Of a stretch of DNA of 64,000 bases, positions 10,260 to 19,967 are shown piece by piece. Source of the stretch: Thraustochytrium sp. TN22 (lineage: Eukaryota; Sar; Bigyra; Thraustochytrida; Thraustochytriidae); NCBI GenBank assembly GCA_013306675.1, contig JABLUY010000138.1, positions 35,664 through 99,663 of the forward strand, given 5' to 3'. How positions within the stretch are numbered: the stretch's first letter is position 1; each line of letters starts with the position of its first letter. The notes beneath the pieces were generated by a model. It saw only the letters and a list, made by a program, of their open reading frames with translations. It was not told where the DNA came from and searched no databases. Both the position numbers and the translations under genes were made by a program.

Positions 10260-11798
10260 ATGGTGACGACAAAGCTTCTCGGCGTGGTGGCGACTGCCTT
10301 GGCGGTGGTGGCCAAGGGCCAGGCGGCGTGCGAGGAGACGGCAAGGCCGAATGTGATCATCTTCTACACGGATGACCAGGGGTACGGCGAGCGGCCCAAG
10401 TACACGGATGTGGTGAAGATGCCGGTCCTCGAGGAGCTCGCGGCAAACGGGCTGGACTTCACAGACGGGCATTCGGGCGCGGCGGTGTGCACGCCGTCGC
10501 GCTTCGCGCTGCTGACCGGCACGTACGCGTTCCGGCAGCGGCCGCAGGGCGGCGCCATCGCGGCGGACGCCGACCCGATGATCCCAGGCTACTACACGCT
10601 GGCGTCGCTCTTCAAGGACGCCGGCTACCGCACGTACATGTCGGGCAAATGGCACCTGGGCATGACCATGCCGGAGGACCTTTTGAGCGGTGAGATCCAG
10701 GGCGGGCCGCTGGATGGCGACTTTGACGAGTTCTTCGGCATTCCGGCGTCCATGAACTACGGTTTTTTGTCCTACATTTGGGGCCGCAAGTATATCGAGC
10801 CTCCGCTGGAGTGGTCCAAGAAGGAGCAGGGTATGCACTTGTCATGTCCGGACCCGAAGTCCTGCTTGACCTTTGGCCTCTCGTTCCCGTATTCGGAGAA
10901 GGAACTCAAGTCTCGGCAGAGCCTTTCGGTTGGCGCCAGCTTCCGCTCCGACACGTGCCTGAGCAACATCACGGATATGGCCATCCAGATGATCTTCGAC
11001 CACGTCACGGGGGACTACGCTGGTGACCCCTTCTTCCTCTACCTGCCAGTGACTGGCCCGCACCTGCCGCATGCGCCGCACCCGACCTTTGTCAACTCGA
11101 GCGGCTACGGCGCGTATGCTGATTTTCTCAACGAAATTGACTTCCGCCTCGGCGAGATCGTCGACATTCTCCGCGATCTTAACATCTTCAACAGCACGCT
11201 GATCGTGTACACGAGCGACAATGGCACGGAGGGCAAAAAGAAGTTCGTCGACACCGGGTTTGACACCACGGACGGCTTCCGCGGCCAGAAGCGCCAGCTC
11301 TATGAGGGCGGTCACCGAGTGCCCTTCTTCATGCATTGGCCCGAGGGCATCCGTCAGGGCGCCGTTTGGGAGCATCCGGTGAGCCAGGTCGACCTCATGG
11401 CCACCTTTGCCGAGATGGTAGGTGTGAGCCTGCCGGCCGGCGGTGGCATGGACAGCTTCAGCCTCTGGAAAACCATGTGCGGCGACGGCAGCGAGGCAGA
11501 CCCAGACCAGGTGCGCGAGGGCCAGCCGCTCGTGGCGGAGGACCCATCTGCCAAGCTCATGCTGCGCTGCGGCCAGTTCAAGTACAATGCGGACCACGCC
11601 AAGGCGATCTTCGACCTCGACACCTCGCGCGACGAGGAGCTCGTCTGGCGCCCCAAGAGGAACGAGGCCGCATACGACGAGTTCCAGCGCATATACGACG
11701 AGATCAAGGAGAACGGCCACAGCGACAACACCCTCTGCACCGCCATCCTCGCCGAGATGGGCGATCCCGGCACGCTTGGCAAGCTGCGCGATGCATAA
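10260..11798 (+). CDS. Secreted sulfatase (Cys-type, S1 family), copy 4
   Basis: A 512-residue sulfatase. The ATG at 10260 precedes a short signal peptide (MVTTKLLGVVATALAVVA). The active-site Cys77 is in CTPSR. TDDQGYGE, GKWHLG, SDNGT and GQKRQLYEGGHR are conserved. It is closest to copy 3 in the first half but the most diverged copy overall, particularly at residues 180-260 and in the acidic C-terminal region. It closes the four-gene array; the next gene downstream is unrelated. Confidence 0.9.
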   Translation: MVTTKLLGVVATALAVVAKGQAACEETARPNVIIFYTDDQGYGERPKYTDVVKMPVLEELAANGLDFTDGHSGAAVCTPSRFALLTGTYAFRQRPQGGAIAADADPMIPGYYTLASLFKDAGYRTYMSGKWHLGMTMPEDLLSGEIQGGPLDGDFDEFFGIPASMNYGFLSYIWGRKYIEPPLEWSKKEQGMHLSCPDPKSCLTFGLSFPYSEKELKSRQSLSVGASFRSDTCLSNITDMAIQMIFDHVTGDYAGDPFFLYLPVTGPHLPHAPHPTFVNSSGYGAYADFLNEIDFRLGEIVDILRDLNIFNSTLIVYTSDNGTEGKKKFVDTGFDTTDGFRGQKRQLYEGGHRVPFFMHWPEGIRQGAVWEHPVSQVDLMATFAEMVGVSLPAGGGMDSFSLWKTMCGDGSEADPDQVREGQPLVAEDPSAKLMLRCGQFKYNADHAKAIFDLDTSRDEELVWRPKRNEAAYDEFQRIYDEIKENGHSDNTLCTAILAEMGDPGTLGKLRDA

Positions 11799-12368
11799 TC
11801 GTCCGATGCGAGCTTTGATCGTAGTAACCTAACGTAGTTTGATCGTAGTCACTGGTGAAAAGAGCAAGCGAGCAAGCGAAGGCGCAATCAGGTTGCTGAC
11901 GAATTTGAAGACACTGCTACATGCCCTTTGTGCAGTTGTGTGTGCAGGCAGGTTTGATCGCACGACTCGGCAAGGCGCAAGCAGACTGAGGTCAACGTGG
12001 AGAAGCTGCTGCTGCGCCTGCTTGCGCCTGGCCTGCTGTCTGTGTGAACGCTCTCGCTGCCGGCGCCGCTGGCCGCCTCGGTCTTGAAGGGCACTTGCAC
12101 GGCGTGGAGCTGGCAGGGCAGGTGTTTTTGCTTCACACGACACTGCAACCAAGTGGAGTCTGGCAGTGAGGCGATGAGGCGTCAAATAAAAATCAATCAA
12201 AATCAGAACGCGCACGCGCGCGCGAGGGGGGGGAGCGAAAGCCGCGCGACGCGGCGCGGCGCAGGGGCGCACTGCGCAGCGACGGGCGCGGCGCGGTGCG
12301 GCAGGGCGCGGCGACGGAGGAAGGAGCGTAGGGGAACCGGGTGCGAAACGCCGCAACAGAGACATACC
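11799..12368. other. Intergenic region, sulfatase 4 to LRR gene
   Basis: No gene seen. A locally AT-richer patch (AATAAAAATCAATCAAAATCAG) at 12184-12206 is followed by a GC-rich leader into the LRR gene. The patch could hold a core promoter. Confidence 0.5.
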
Positions 12369-13375
12369 ATGGGGGCGTGCTGCTCGAGCGGCGAGGTGGA
12401 CGCGCTGGACTCTGCGCAGACGCGGCGCGGGGAGAGGGCCGCACAAAAGGCGACGCAAAAGGGCCAGACGAGCAAGGCCGTGCAGCGCGAGAAGATCGAG
12501 CGCGCCGGCAGGTCCGGCGTGCTGGGCCTGGCCGGCGCACGGCTGACGGAGATCCCCGCCAGCGTATTTGCGATCGAGAGGGTAAGTGGCGGCGGCGCTA
12601 GCTAGGGTGCAGCTGACAAGGACACCAGGACGGCGGCTGACGGCTCGCTCGCGCTCCCGTTCTCATCACAGCTGCGCACGCTGGACCTGGACAACAACAA
12701 CATCGCCGTGGTGCCGGAGGACCTGGGCCGGCTCGTGCAGCTCAAGTCGCTCAACCTTTGCGGGAATCGCATCCAGACGCTGCCGCAGGCCCTGGGCGCC
12801 CTCGTCGCGCTGCAGACCGTAGGTTGGGGGGGCGAGCCTCCATGCACAATCGCACCGCCCTCAAGGGCAAGACTAACCTTGCAGCGCAGCTCAAGTTGGA
12901 CGACAACGCCATTACCTCCGTGCCTGCGCTGCCGGCCAACATCAGGCAGTTGTCGCTGGCGAACAACCGGCTGACCGCGGTGCCGACGAGCCTTCGCGGC
13001 GTGAAGGCGCTCGTGGACCTAGACCTGAGCGGGAACAGCATCCAGGTGGTGCCTGCATGGCTCGCCGAGCTGCACAAGCTGATGACGGCAAACCTCTCGC
13101 AGAACCGCGTGAGCGCCGTGGAGGACGGCCTGGGCGCGAGCCCGAGCCTGCAGACGCTGCTGCTTGCGCACAACCAGCTCAAGTCCATCCCTGAGGCCGT
13201 CCTGGCATCGCCGGCGCTCGCCCGTCTCCGCCTCGAGGGCAACCACATCTCGCGCGCGCAGATGATGTCGGCGCCCGGCTGGGACGCCTTCGACGCCAAG
13301 CGCCAGGCCCTCGTCGGCAAGCAGATCGCCGGCGGCATGACCGACACGGACCGCTCCATCTGCGGCCTCGACTGA
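12369..13375 (+). CDS. LRRC57-like leucine-rich-repeat protein, three exons, predicted N-myristoylated
   Basis: Joined exons 12369-12581, 12672-12818 and 12890-13375 encode 281 residues. Intron 1 (90 nt) is GTAAGT...CAG and intron 2 (71 nt) GTAGGT...CAG, both in phase 0. Splicing restores continuous LRR spacing (ER|LRTLDL and LQT|LKLDDN), which is why these junctions were chosen. The N-terminus MGACCSS is a classical myristoylation plus palmitoylation signal, so the protein is probably membrane-tethered. About eight LRRs of the LxxLxLxxNxL type follow, with an N-terminal GVLGLAGARLTEIP segment and C-terminal layout like animal LRRC57, a small protein with an acylatable N-terminus (MGN in human). 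Its role is not established; scaffolding is plausible. Alternative acceptor AGs exist in intron 2, one of them five bases upstream, but that one breaks the frame. Confidence 0.83.
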
Positions 13376-13826
13376 GACCCCCGGCCCGACCTCAAGGCGC
13401 GCCGTGCCTCGCGCCACTCTCCACTCTCCGCCTGCCTGACTGCCTCCTGCCTTCTCTGCCAGCCTGCACATTCTGTTCTCCGTTTCTCTTTTTCATTCTG
13501 CGCCTCACTGGCAGCGCCTCTCTGGCGCCGGCAGCTCCGGCTTGGTCGCCGGTTCTTCCAGCGGCCTTGGCCTTTGCCCCTCCGGGTCCTTCGGCAGCCG
13601 CCGCTCCTTCCCCCCGTCCTCCTCGCCGTCCTCCTCGCCGTCCTCCTCCACCTCCTCCTCCTCCTCCTTGCGGCCTTGGTGGAAGTTAGAAAGTTGCGCG
13701 CCGCCGCAGCAGCGGCGGCCGCAGCGCAGCGGTGGTGCGCGGCGGGCGGCGCCTCGCGCGGCGGCGGCGGCGGCGCGGCGGCGGAGCGCGCTCGGCTGGC
13801 CGCGTCAGCAGCCTTTGCCGGCGGGC

Positions 13827-13827
<1 letters not shown>

Positions 13828-13874
<47 letters not shown>
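13828..13874. repeat. (CCG)n trinucleotide repeat
   Basis: About fifteen CCG/CGC units in a row, nearly pure. It is intergenic, and any frame through it gives homopolymers of Pro, Ala or Arg. Confidence 0.9.
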
Positions 13875-13875
<1 letters not shown>

Positions 13876-14250
13876 CGCTCGGAGCGTGCTGCTTGCTTGC
13901 CTTCCGTGCCGTGCCATTTCGAAAATCGTTGGGCGAGGCGCGGATCGCGCGGAGGCGCGGCGCAAAGGGCGCGCAAGCAGGCGCCAGCCCTCAGGCCAGG
14001 GGGGCAAGCAGGGCCGGGGCGCGGCCGGTAGGAGTCGCTAGGCGCGGCTAGGCGCGGGCCCGGCAGCAGAGCCTTCGCCAGTCGCTCGTCGCGCCCGCGC
14101 GCGCCGGCCCGCCCGCCCGCGCGCGCCCGGCGACGGCCCCGGGCCCCGCGCCGCGCCGCCGCCGCCGCCCGCGCGCGCCCGCGCCGCAGGGCGGAGCCGC
14201 GCCGGGAGCGGCCGCAGAGCGCCGCGGCCGCAGCGGCGGCGCCGCGACAC

Positions 14251-14283
14251 CCATCCATCCCTTCATCCATCCATCCATCCATC
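14251..14283. repeat. (CATC)n microsatellite
   Basis: Imperfect tetranucleotide repeat of about eight units in the 5' region of the WNK gene. Confidence 0.85.
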
Positions 14284-14643
14284 GCTCTCTCCGCCGCGCT
14301 CGCGCCGCTAGGCCTCGCGCGCGCGCGCGCGCGCCGGCCGAGCGGGCGCAGCCCGCAGCAGCCCCCCGCGCGAGCTGCCTCGCGCGCCTGGCCTGGCCTG
14401 GCCTGCTGCTCGCTGAGCGCGACCCGGCGTGAGGCGCTGGGCTACGCGCGACCGGCTCGTGGAGGTGGAGGTGGAGGCGACGCAGCACGGCGTGTGCGAG
14501 GTCGCCGCGCTCAGCTCGTGGGCGTCGTCATCCCGGGCTCCGTCTCCACCTTGCTATGCTGAGCAGGTGACGGCCATTGCACGCGAGTTCACGAGCAAGC
14601 ACAGCCGGGGCCACAGGGAGCACCACCATCGGCACGCACACTC

Positions 14644-14644
<1 letters not shown>

Positions 14645-14680
<36 letters not shown>
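14645..14680 (+). repeat. (CAG)12 repeat just upstream of the WNK start codon
   Basis: Twelve CAG units end 23 bases before the ATG at 14704. In the putative 5' leader they would be transcribed but, with this start, not translated. The gene itself carries several long CAG/CAA tracts. Confidence 0.88.
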
Positions 14681-14681
<1 letters not shown>

Positions 14682-14703
14682 GAGCAAGAAGAGTAGAGCC
14701 GAA

Positions 14704-17700
14704 ATGAGCGTGGACAAGACAGAAGCGCCCAGCGAGGCGTCGGCGCCGGCGCCGGCGCCGCCAGTGGTGCAGGACGTGCCGGCGCCGTCAATCCAGCGCA
14801 TCGTGTCCTTTCACGAGGCGCCGCCTGCCGACCTCAAGGGACCAGATGGGAAGCCACCATCGCTAGGTACGCTGGCGGTTGCAGAGACCGCCGTCATGGC
14901 GGCCGCCACGGAGCACTTCACAACGGTGTCCTCGTCCTTTGACAGGTTACCAGGGACCGAGGAGGCGCAGAACGAGACCGAGGAGCCACCACCGGCGGGC
15001 GAGGCGGCCCCTTCGCTCGCGGCGGCCGCGGCGGCCGCGCCGCCCGCCGCCGCCAACGAGAGCGCGACCCACGCTGGCGCAGGCAGCCGGCGCTCGCCGG
15101 TGGATGGCGAGGGCGGTCTGGACGCGATGGACGACGGCGACGACGAGCAGGACATGAGCAAGGCCAACAAGCGCAAGTCCAAAATGGTGGAGAAATCGCC
15201 CTCGGGCCGCTACGTTCGCTTCAATGACCTCCTGGGCGAGGGCGCCTTCAAGAAGGTCTACCGCGCCTACGACACGACGCAGGGCGTCGAGGTGGCCTGG
15301 AACCAGGTCAAGGTCAGCCGCATGTCGCACCAGATGCGCCAGCGCGTGGTGTCGGAGATGAAAATCTTGCAGGAGCTCGACCACCCTAGCATCATCCACT
15401 TTTACAGCTCCTTCCTCAACAAGGACGCCGAGGCGGTGGTCTTCATCACGGAGATGATGGCGTCCGGCACGCTCAAGGAGTTCATCCAGAACCGACCCGT
15501 GCTCCTGCGCATCGTCAAGCGCTGGTGCCGCCACATCTTGCTGGCGCTCATCTACCTGCACCAGCACGACCCGCCCATCATCCACCGCGACCTCAAGTGC
15601 GACAATATCTTCATCAACGGGCCTTCGGGCGACATTCGCATCGGCGACCTGGGCCTGGCGTCTTGGCAGCGCCAGGGCGCCGCGAAGACTGTCCTGGGCA
15701 CGCCCGAATACATGGCGCCCGAGATGTTTGAGGAGCTCTACGATGAGCAGGTCGATATCTACGCCTTTGGCATGTGCGTGCTGGAGATGATCACCAAGGA
15801 GACGCCCTTTATGGAGTGTCAGAGCGCGCCGCAGATCTACAAGAAGGTCATTGCCGGCATTCCGCCCGACTGCTTCGAGCGCGTCGTGGACGGACCCGCC
15901 AAGGACTTCATCTACCAGTGCATCAAGCTGCGCCCGAACGGCGAGCGGCGCCCCAGTGCGCAGGAGCTGCGCAAGGACCCCTTCTTGTCCAAGCGCGACG
16001 ACCCAGCCGACGACATCGACTGCCAGGAGCTGCTCAAGCCCAACACGAGGCCCACGCACGCCCGCTCCGAGTCCACCAACTCGCTCCTCAATGGCGAGGA
16101 CCTTCCCATCCCGGCGCCGCCTACGCAGTCCTATACCAGGTCCGGCTCGCGCCGCGAGGCCGGCGCCTCGCAGGCCCAAGCGCAGCGCGCCTCCGAGGCG
16201 CCGCCCACGCCCCAGGACGCCTCGCCGCCCGCCTCGGCCAAGGCCTCGGTCGTGCCAGACGCCACCAACAATGGCTCTGCGCCGGCCAGCGCCAAGTCCT
16301 CGGGCGAACGCGAGCCGGCCGTCGGCGCCACCTCGCGCGGCGCCTCGGGCGCCGGCGCCGATCCGCCCACTCCGGCCACGGCGCAGCCCATCAGTATCAA
16401 AAGCGGCGGCGAGTACAACAACGCCAACGCGCGTCGCGAGCCGCAGTCCCCGCGCAGTGACCCCGAGGTCCACGAGTTTGTCATTGGCTCGCCGCGGCTC
16501 GACGCCATCGACTCGGCCTCGCTGCCGCCTCCGTCCAGCTCGCCCATCCCGCCTAGCTCCGCCTCGGTTGCCAGCCAGGACACCGCACCGCCATACACCG
16601 TCGAGCGCGGCGCGCCGCCCATGAAGGGCTGGTTTCGCGTCATGCTCGGCCGTGGCACGCCCGTTGAGGCCCGCTTCGGCGGCGAGTCCGACTGGTACTC
16701 GGGCAAAATCCAGGACTTCAACCAGGACGGCACGGTCTCTATCAAGTACCAGGACCACGACTTCGAACCAAGTGTCAGCCCCGACCTCATCCGTGTCACC
16801 TCCGAAGATGGCGGTGTCTTTCTGCTCTCGGAAGTGCTGCGTCAAAGCCGCAAGAGCCGCGAGAACGGGGCCACCACCCCGACGATGGATGGCGCAGTGC
16901 GAGGCCCGGACGGCGCGCCCAAAGAGATCATGATGGTGCCTGTCTCGCCACTCACACCGCAGGAAGCGCCGCACGACGATGGTCCGCCCACCTTTGCCGG
17001 CGCCTCTAGCACGGTGGCTCCCAGCGCAGCGCCGCCGGCGCCCATTCAGGGTCCGCCCAAGGATCGTGCCGCGACGACTGTGAAACCTGCCCCGCCCAAG
17101 CAGCCTCAGCAGCTCACGCCGACACCGACGCCAACGCCAACGCCTCCTCCTCCTCAGCAGCTGCAGCAACAGCAGCAACAGCAGCAACAGCAGCAGCAAC
17201 AGCAGCAACAACAACATCGGCCCGCACCGCTCGAGGAAATGAGCAACGGGCTCCGGCGGCAATCGTCCAATGCCTCCATGGTGTCCACAGCTTCCTCCGT
17301 ACAGCATCCGGGTGCGTACTGGCGGTTGCTGTGCACCGGCCCCGCTGAAGACCAGGACCCGCAGGAGCTCAACATCCGTTTCACGCTGCGCGATACCTTC
17401 AACAAGAAGAAACAGACCGCGCAGTTCTGCTTCAACCTCAGCAGTGACGAACCGGGCTCCGTCGCGACCGAACTCGTGCAAGAGATGAAGCTTGCGCCTA
17501 GTGAGCACGACGTCATTGCTCAGAAGTTCGCCAACTTCACGCACGAATACAAGCTGTACCGCGATGCTCAGTCGCAGCCCAACAGTCCTGATGAGCCCTT
17601 TCGTTCATCCGCGGAGCAGATTGGCTTCCCTGCCCCCCAGCCTCCGCCACCTTCGCACTCTCCGAGTCTTGGCCCGATAGGTTCTACGCAGCAGGCGCAG

Positions 17701-18821
17701 CAGCAACACATGCAGCAGCAGATGCAGCAGCAGATGCAACAACAAGCGCAACAACAGTACATGCAGCTGCAACAGCTGCAACAATTGCAACAATTGCAGC
17801 AACAGCAGCAAATGGTGCAGCAGCAGCAGCAGCAACATCAACAACAACAACAACAACAACAACAACCTTTCGTGGCGCCCGGCATGCGCGAGATGTCACC
17901 ACGGGAGGCCCAGGCGATGCGGCGCCTGTCGGACGCGTCCAACAACGTGCAGGATATGGCCACCTACGACCGCATTCTGAACGAGGAAATGAAGATCCTC
18001 GCGCAGTACAAGGAGGAATACCAGAAGAAGGTGGAGGAGCTGTTCAGACTCCGGGAGCTCGCGCAGCAGCGGCAGCAGACACTGGCCATGCAGCAAAGCG
18101 GCGGCGCAGAGGGGATCCACGCCAGCGAGACCGCCATTGCGCCCATGGAGGGCACAGTCGCGGTGGATGTCTTCCCTCTCCCCCCCGCAAAGGAACTCAT
18201 GCTTCACAGCGGGGAGCTGGCCAACGTCCTCCCGGAGCTCAATTTGGTCGCTGGGCTCAGCGAGACCTCGACGGAACCCGATCCGGATGACCAGTCCGAG
18301 GAGGCCAAGCAGATGCGCCGCGATCAAGCCGAGCTCATCAAGCGGCAGAAGAAAGAGGAGATCCGTCTGCAAAAGGCACGTGAGGCCGAGGCCGCCGAGC
18401 GTAAGCTCTTCGACGTCGGCAATATCTCGCTCAGCGAGGATTCCGGCAAGGCCAAGACGCACACCTCGCTCAAGGAGCAGATGCGCCAGCAGAGTCTGGC
18501 CGCCTATCCGCGGCTCGCATCGGAGAACGGAATACCGTCCTTCATTGCCGTGCCCGGACCGGGCGCCGCCGTCCCGCCTCCTGCGGCCGCCATCAATCAA
18601 AGCATGGCTCATGGCATGGTCATTGCCGACATGCTCAGCCACTCCAACATTCCTGTTCTGGGCGGCACGGACGCGTCGCAGCAGATGCCCATCCCCGCGC
18701 CGTCGCCTGGCTTGCCGCTGCAGGGGCAGCCGCAGGCTCAGGTGACATCGCAGGCTCAGCCACAGACGCAGACTCAATCTCAGAACCAGCAGCAGCAGCT
18801 GTCCCAGCAGCCGCAGCAGCC

Positions 18822-18855
<34 letters not shown>

Positions 18856-19088
18856 CAGCAACAGCAGCAACAGCAGCAGCCGCCGCAGCAGCAGCAGCAA
18901 CAACAACCACCTCCGCAGGGTCAGACTCCGCCGCCTTTGCAGCAGCAGTCGCACCAGCCGCCATTGTCCTCCACGCCAACATTGGGGGCACAAGCTGGCG
19001 GTGCTCAGGTGCAGCAGCAACAGCAGCCGCAACAGCAGCAACAGCAGCAACAGCAGGCCCACCAGCAGCAGCAGCAACAACAACAACA

Positions 19089-19133
<45 letters not shown>

Positions 19134-19212
19134 GGATGGCGTGCAGCCGCCCCAACAACAGCGTGCGTCTACCTCGCACGGCGGAATGCTAACCAAGAAC
19201 AAGAGCTTGTGA
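14704..19212 (+). CDS. WNK-type (with-no-lysine) protein kinase with Tudor-like domain and polyQ tracts
   Basis: A 1502-residue Ser/Thr kinase. The kinase domain covers about residues 170-435. Diagnostic WNK features: the beta-3 strand reads VAWNQV, with no catalytic Lys, while the glycine loop GEGAFKKVY carries Lys at 183-184. The rest is standard (HRDLKCDN at about 294, GDLGLASW, GTPEYMAPEM). The activation-loop AKTVLGTPEY has Thr where animal WNK1 has Ser382. Around residues 640-700 is a Tudor-like barrel (VEARFGG, WYSGKI, DGTVSIKYQDHD). At about 885-945 is a PF2/OSR1-C-like domain (RFTLRDTF, FNLSSDEPGS, EMKLA). A coiled coil with DQAELIKRQKKEEIRLQKAR lies near 1215. PolyQ tracts occur near 820, 1000-1055, 1370-1400 and 1440-1480. 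In animals and plants WNKs sense osmolarity or chloride and signal to ion transport; the Tudor-like insertion is not typical. The start follows a CAG-repeat leader. Confidence 0.9.
19012..19134 (+). repeat. Long CAG/CAA polyglutamine-coding tract at the WNK C-terminus
   Basis: Mixed CAG/CAA codons encode a run of 24 Gln preceded by shorter Gln runs broken by Pro, Ala and His. Mixed codons stabilise the DNA against slippage. Related tracts lie at 17158-17217, 17690-17865 and 18787-18910. Confidence 0.92.
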
Positions 19213-19429
19213 TCTATCGTGCTATCTCATTTGCCCTGTTCGCCCCCTTTCGGTCGACGGCCGAGTCATGCCTCGCCTCGGTGCGCAAACAGCCTCGGTG
19301 CGACGGCGAGTGGCGCGCGCGCGCCGGGGCGGACGCTTGGACGCGACCGCCGGCGCCGCTGGCGCCTTTACCGCTTCGCGCCGGCGCTGCGGAAGCCGCG
19401 CAGCGCAGTGCACTCTGCGCAGGGGCGGC

Positions 19430-19873
19430 ATGGATGGGACGGACGAGCTGCGCGTGGAGGTGAACGCGCAGCAGGATGCCCTGCGCGGGCTGGAGTCCCG
19501 GCGCGAGGCGCTCCGCGCGCCGCTGCGCACGCAGCAAGCGAGGACCGTGAGTTGTTGATCTCCCGGTTTTGTCCTCGCGGGCGGATCTGTTTGACTGACT
19601 GGCGTCGCGCAGGAGGACTTCGACGAGCACGCCGACAAGGTGCGTCGCGAGCTGGACCTGGAGCAGGCCGAGGTGCGGCTCGAGGAGCGGAGGCTGGCGG
19701 GCGACCTCGTGCAGCTGCGCGAGCGCGCGGACCGCGCGTCGGCACAGCCGATCGTTTCGGAGCGATCGGCGCGCGTGGGCAAGCGCTTCCTGGCCTTGGT
19801 GCTCATCTTGCGGTTGTTGGCGACCATGTGGCGCCGGCTGGCCGGCAAGCTACGTCTGGGGCGCTCGGGCTGA
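19430..19873 (+). CDS. Small coiled-coil protein with hydrophobic C-terminus, two exons
   Basis: Exon 1 19430-19546 (39 codons) and exon 2 19613-19873, joined across a 66-nt GTGAGT...GCGCAG intron in phase 0, give 125 residues. Both halves are rich in Glu, Arg, Leu and Gln with heptad-like spacing (DELRVEVNAQQDALRGL..., RRELDLEQAEVRLEERRL...), so a continuous helix crosses the junction. Near the end a hydrophobic stretch (FLALVLILRLLATMW) is followed by basic residues, suggesting a tail anchor or amphipathic membrane helix. I do not recognise the family; a SNARE-like or organelle-tethering role would be guesswork. It starts 217 bases after the WNK stop and converges with the R3H gene. Confidence 0.6.
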
Positions 19874-19967
19874 CCAGAGCTGACCAGACTTCACGCTTCC
19901 ATTCCTCTCACCATGTTCACTGCACTGCACTAACACTAAAAGATCGCTTGACTTGACTGATCCTCTG

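Larger units (their letters stand above)
13376..14703. other. Intergenic region and WNK 5' leader
   Basis: No supported gene. It is extremely GC-rich, with CCG/CCT triplet runs (13618-13670, 13828-13874), (CATC)n at 14251-14283, a GC dinucleotide run near 14315-14335 and a CAG run at 14645-14680 just before the WNK start. Poly-Ala/Arg/Pro open frames on both strands come from these repeats. Confidence 0.6.

Noticed and set aside
14947-17544. 865-codon minus-strand frame opposite the WNK kinase
   Set aside because: Antisense to the kinase domain and polyQ codons; Leu/Arg-rich shadow without its own motifs.
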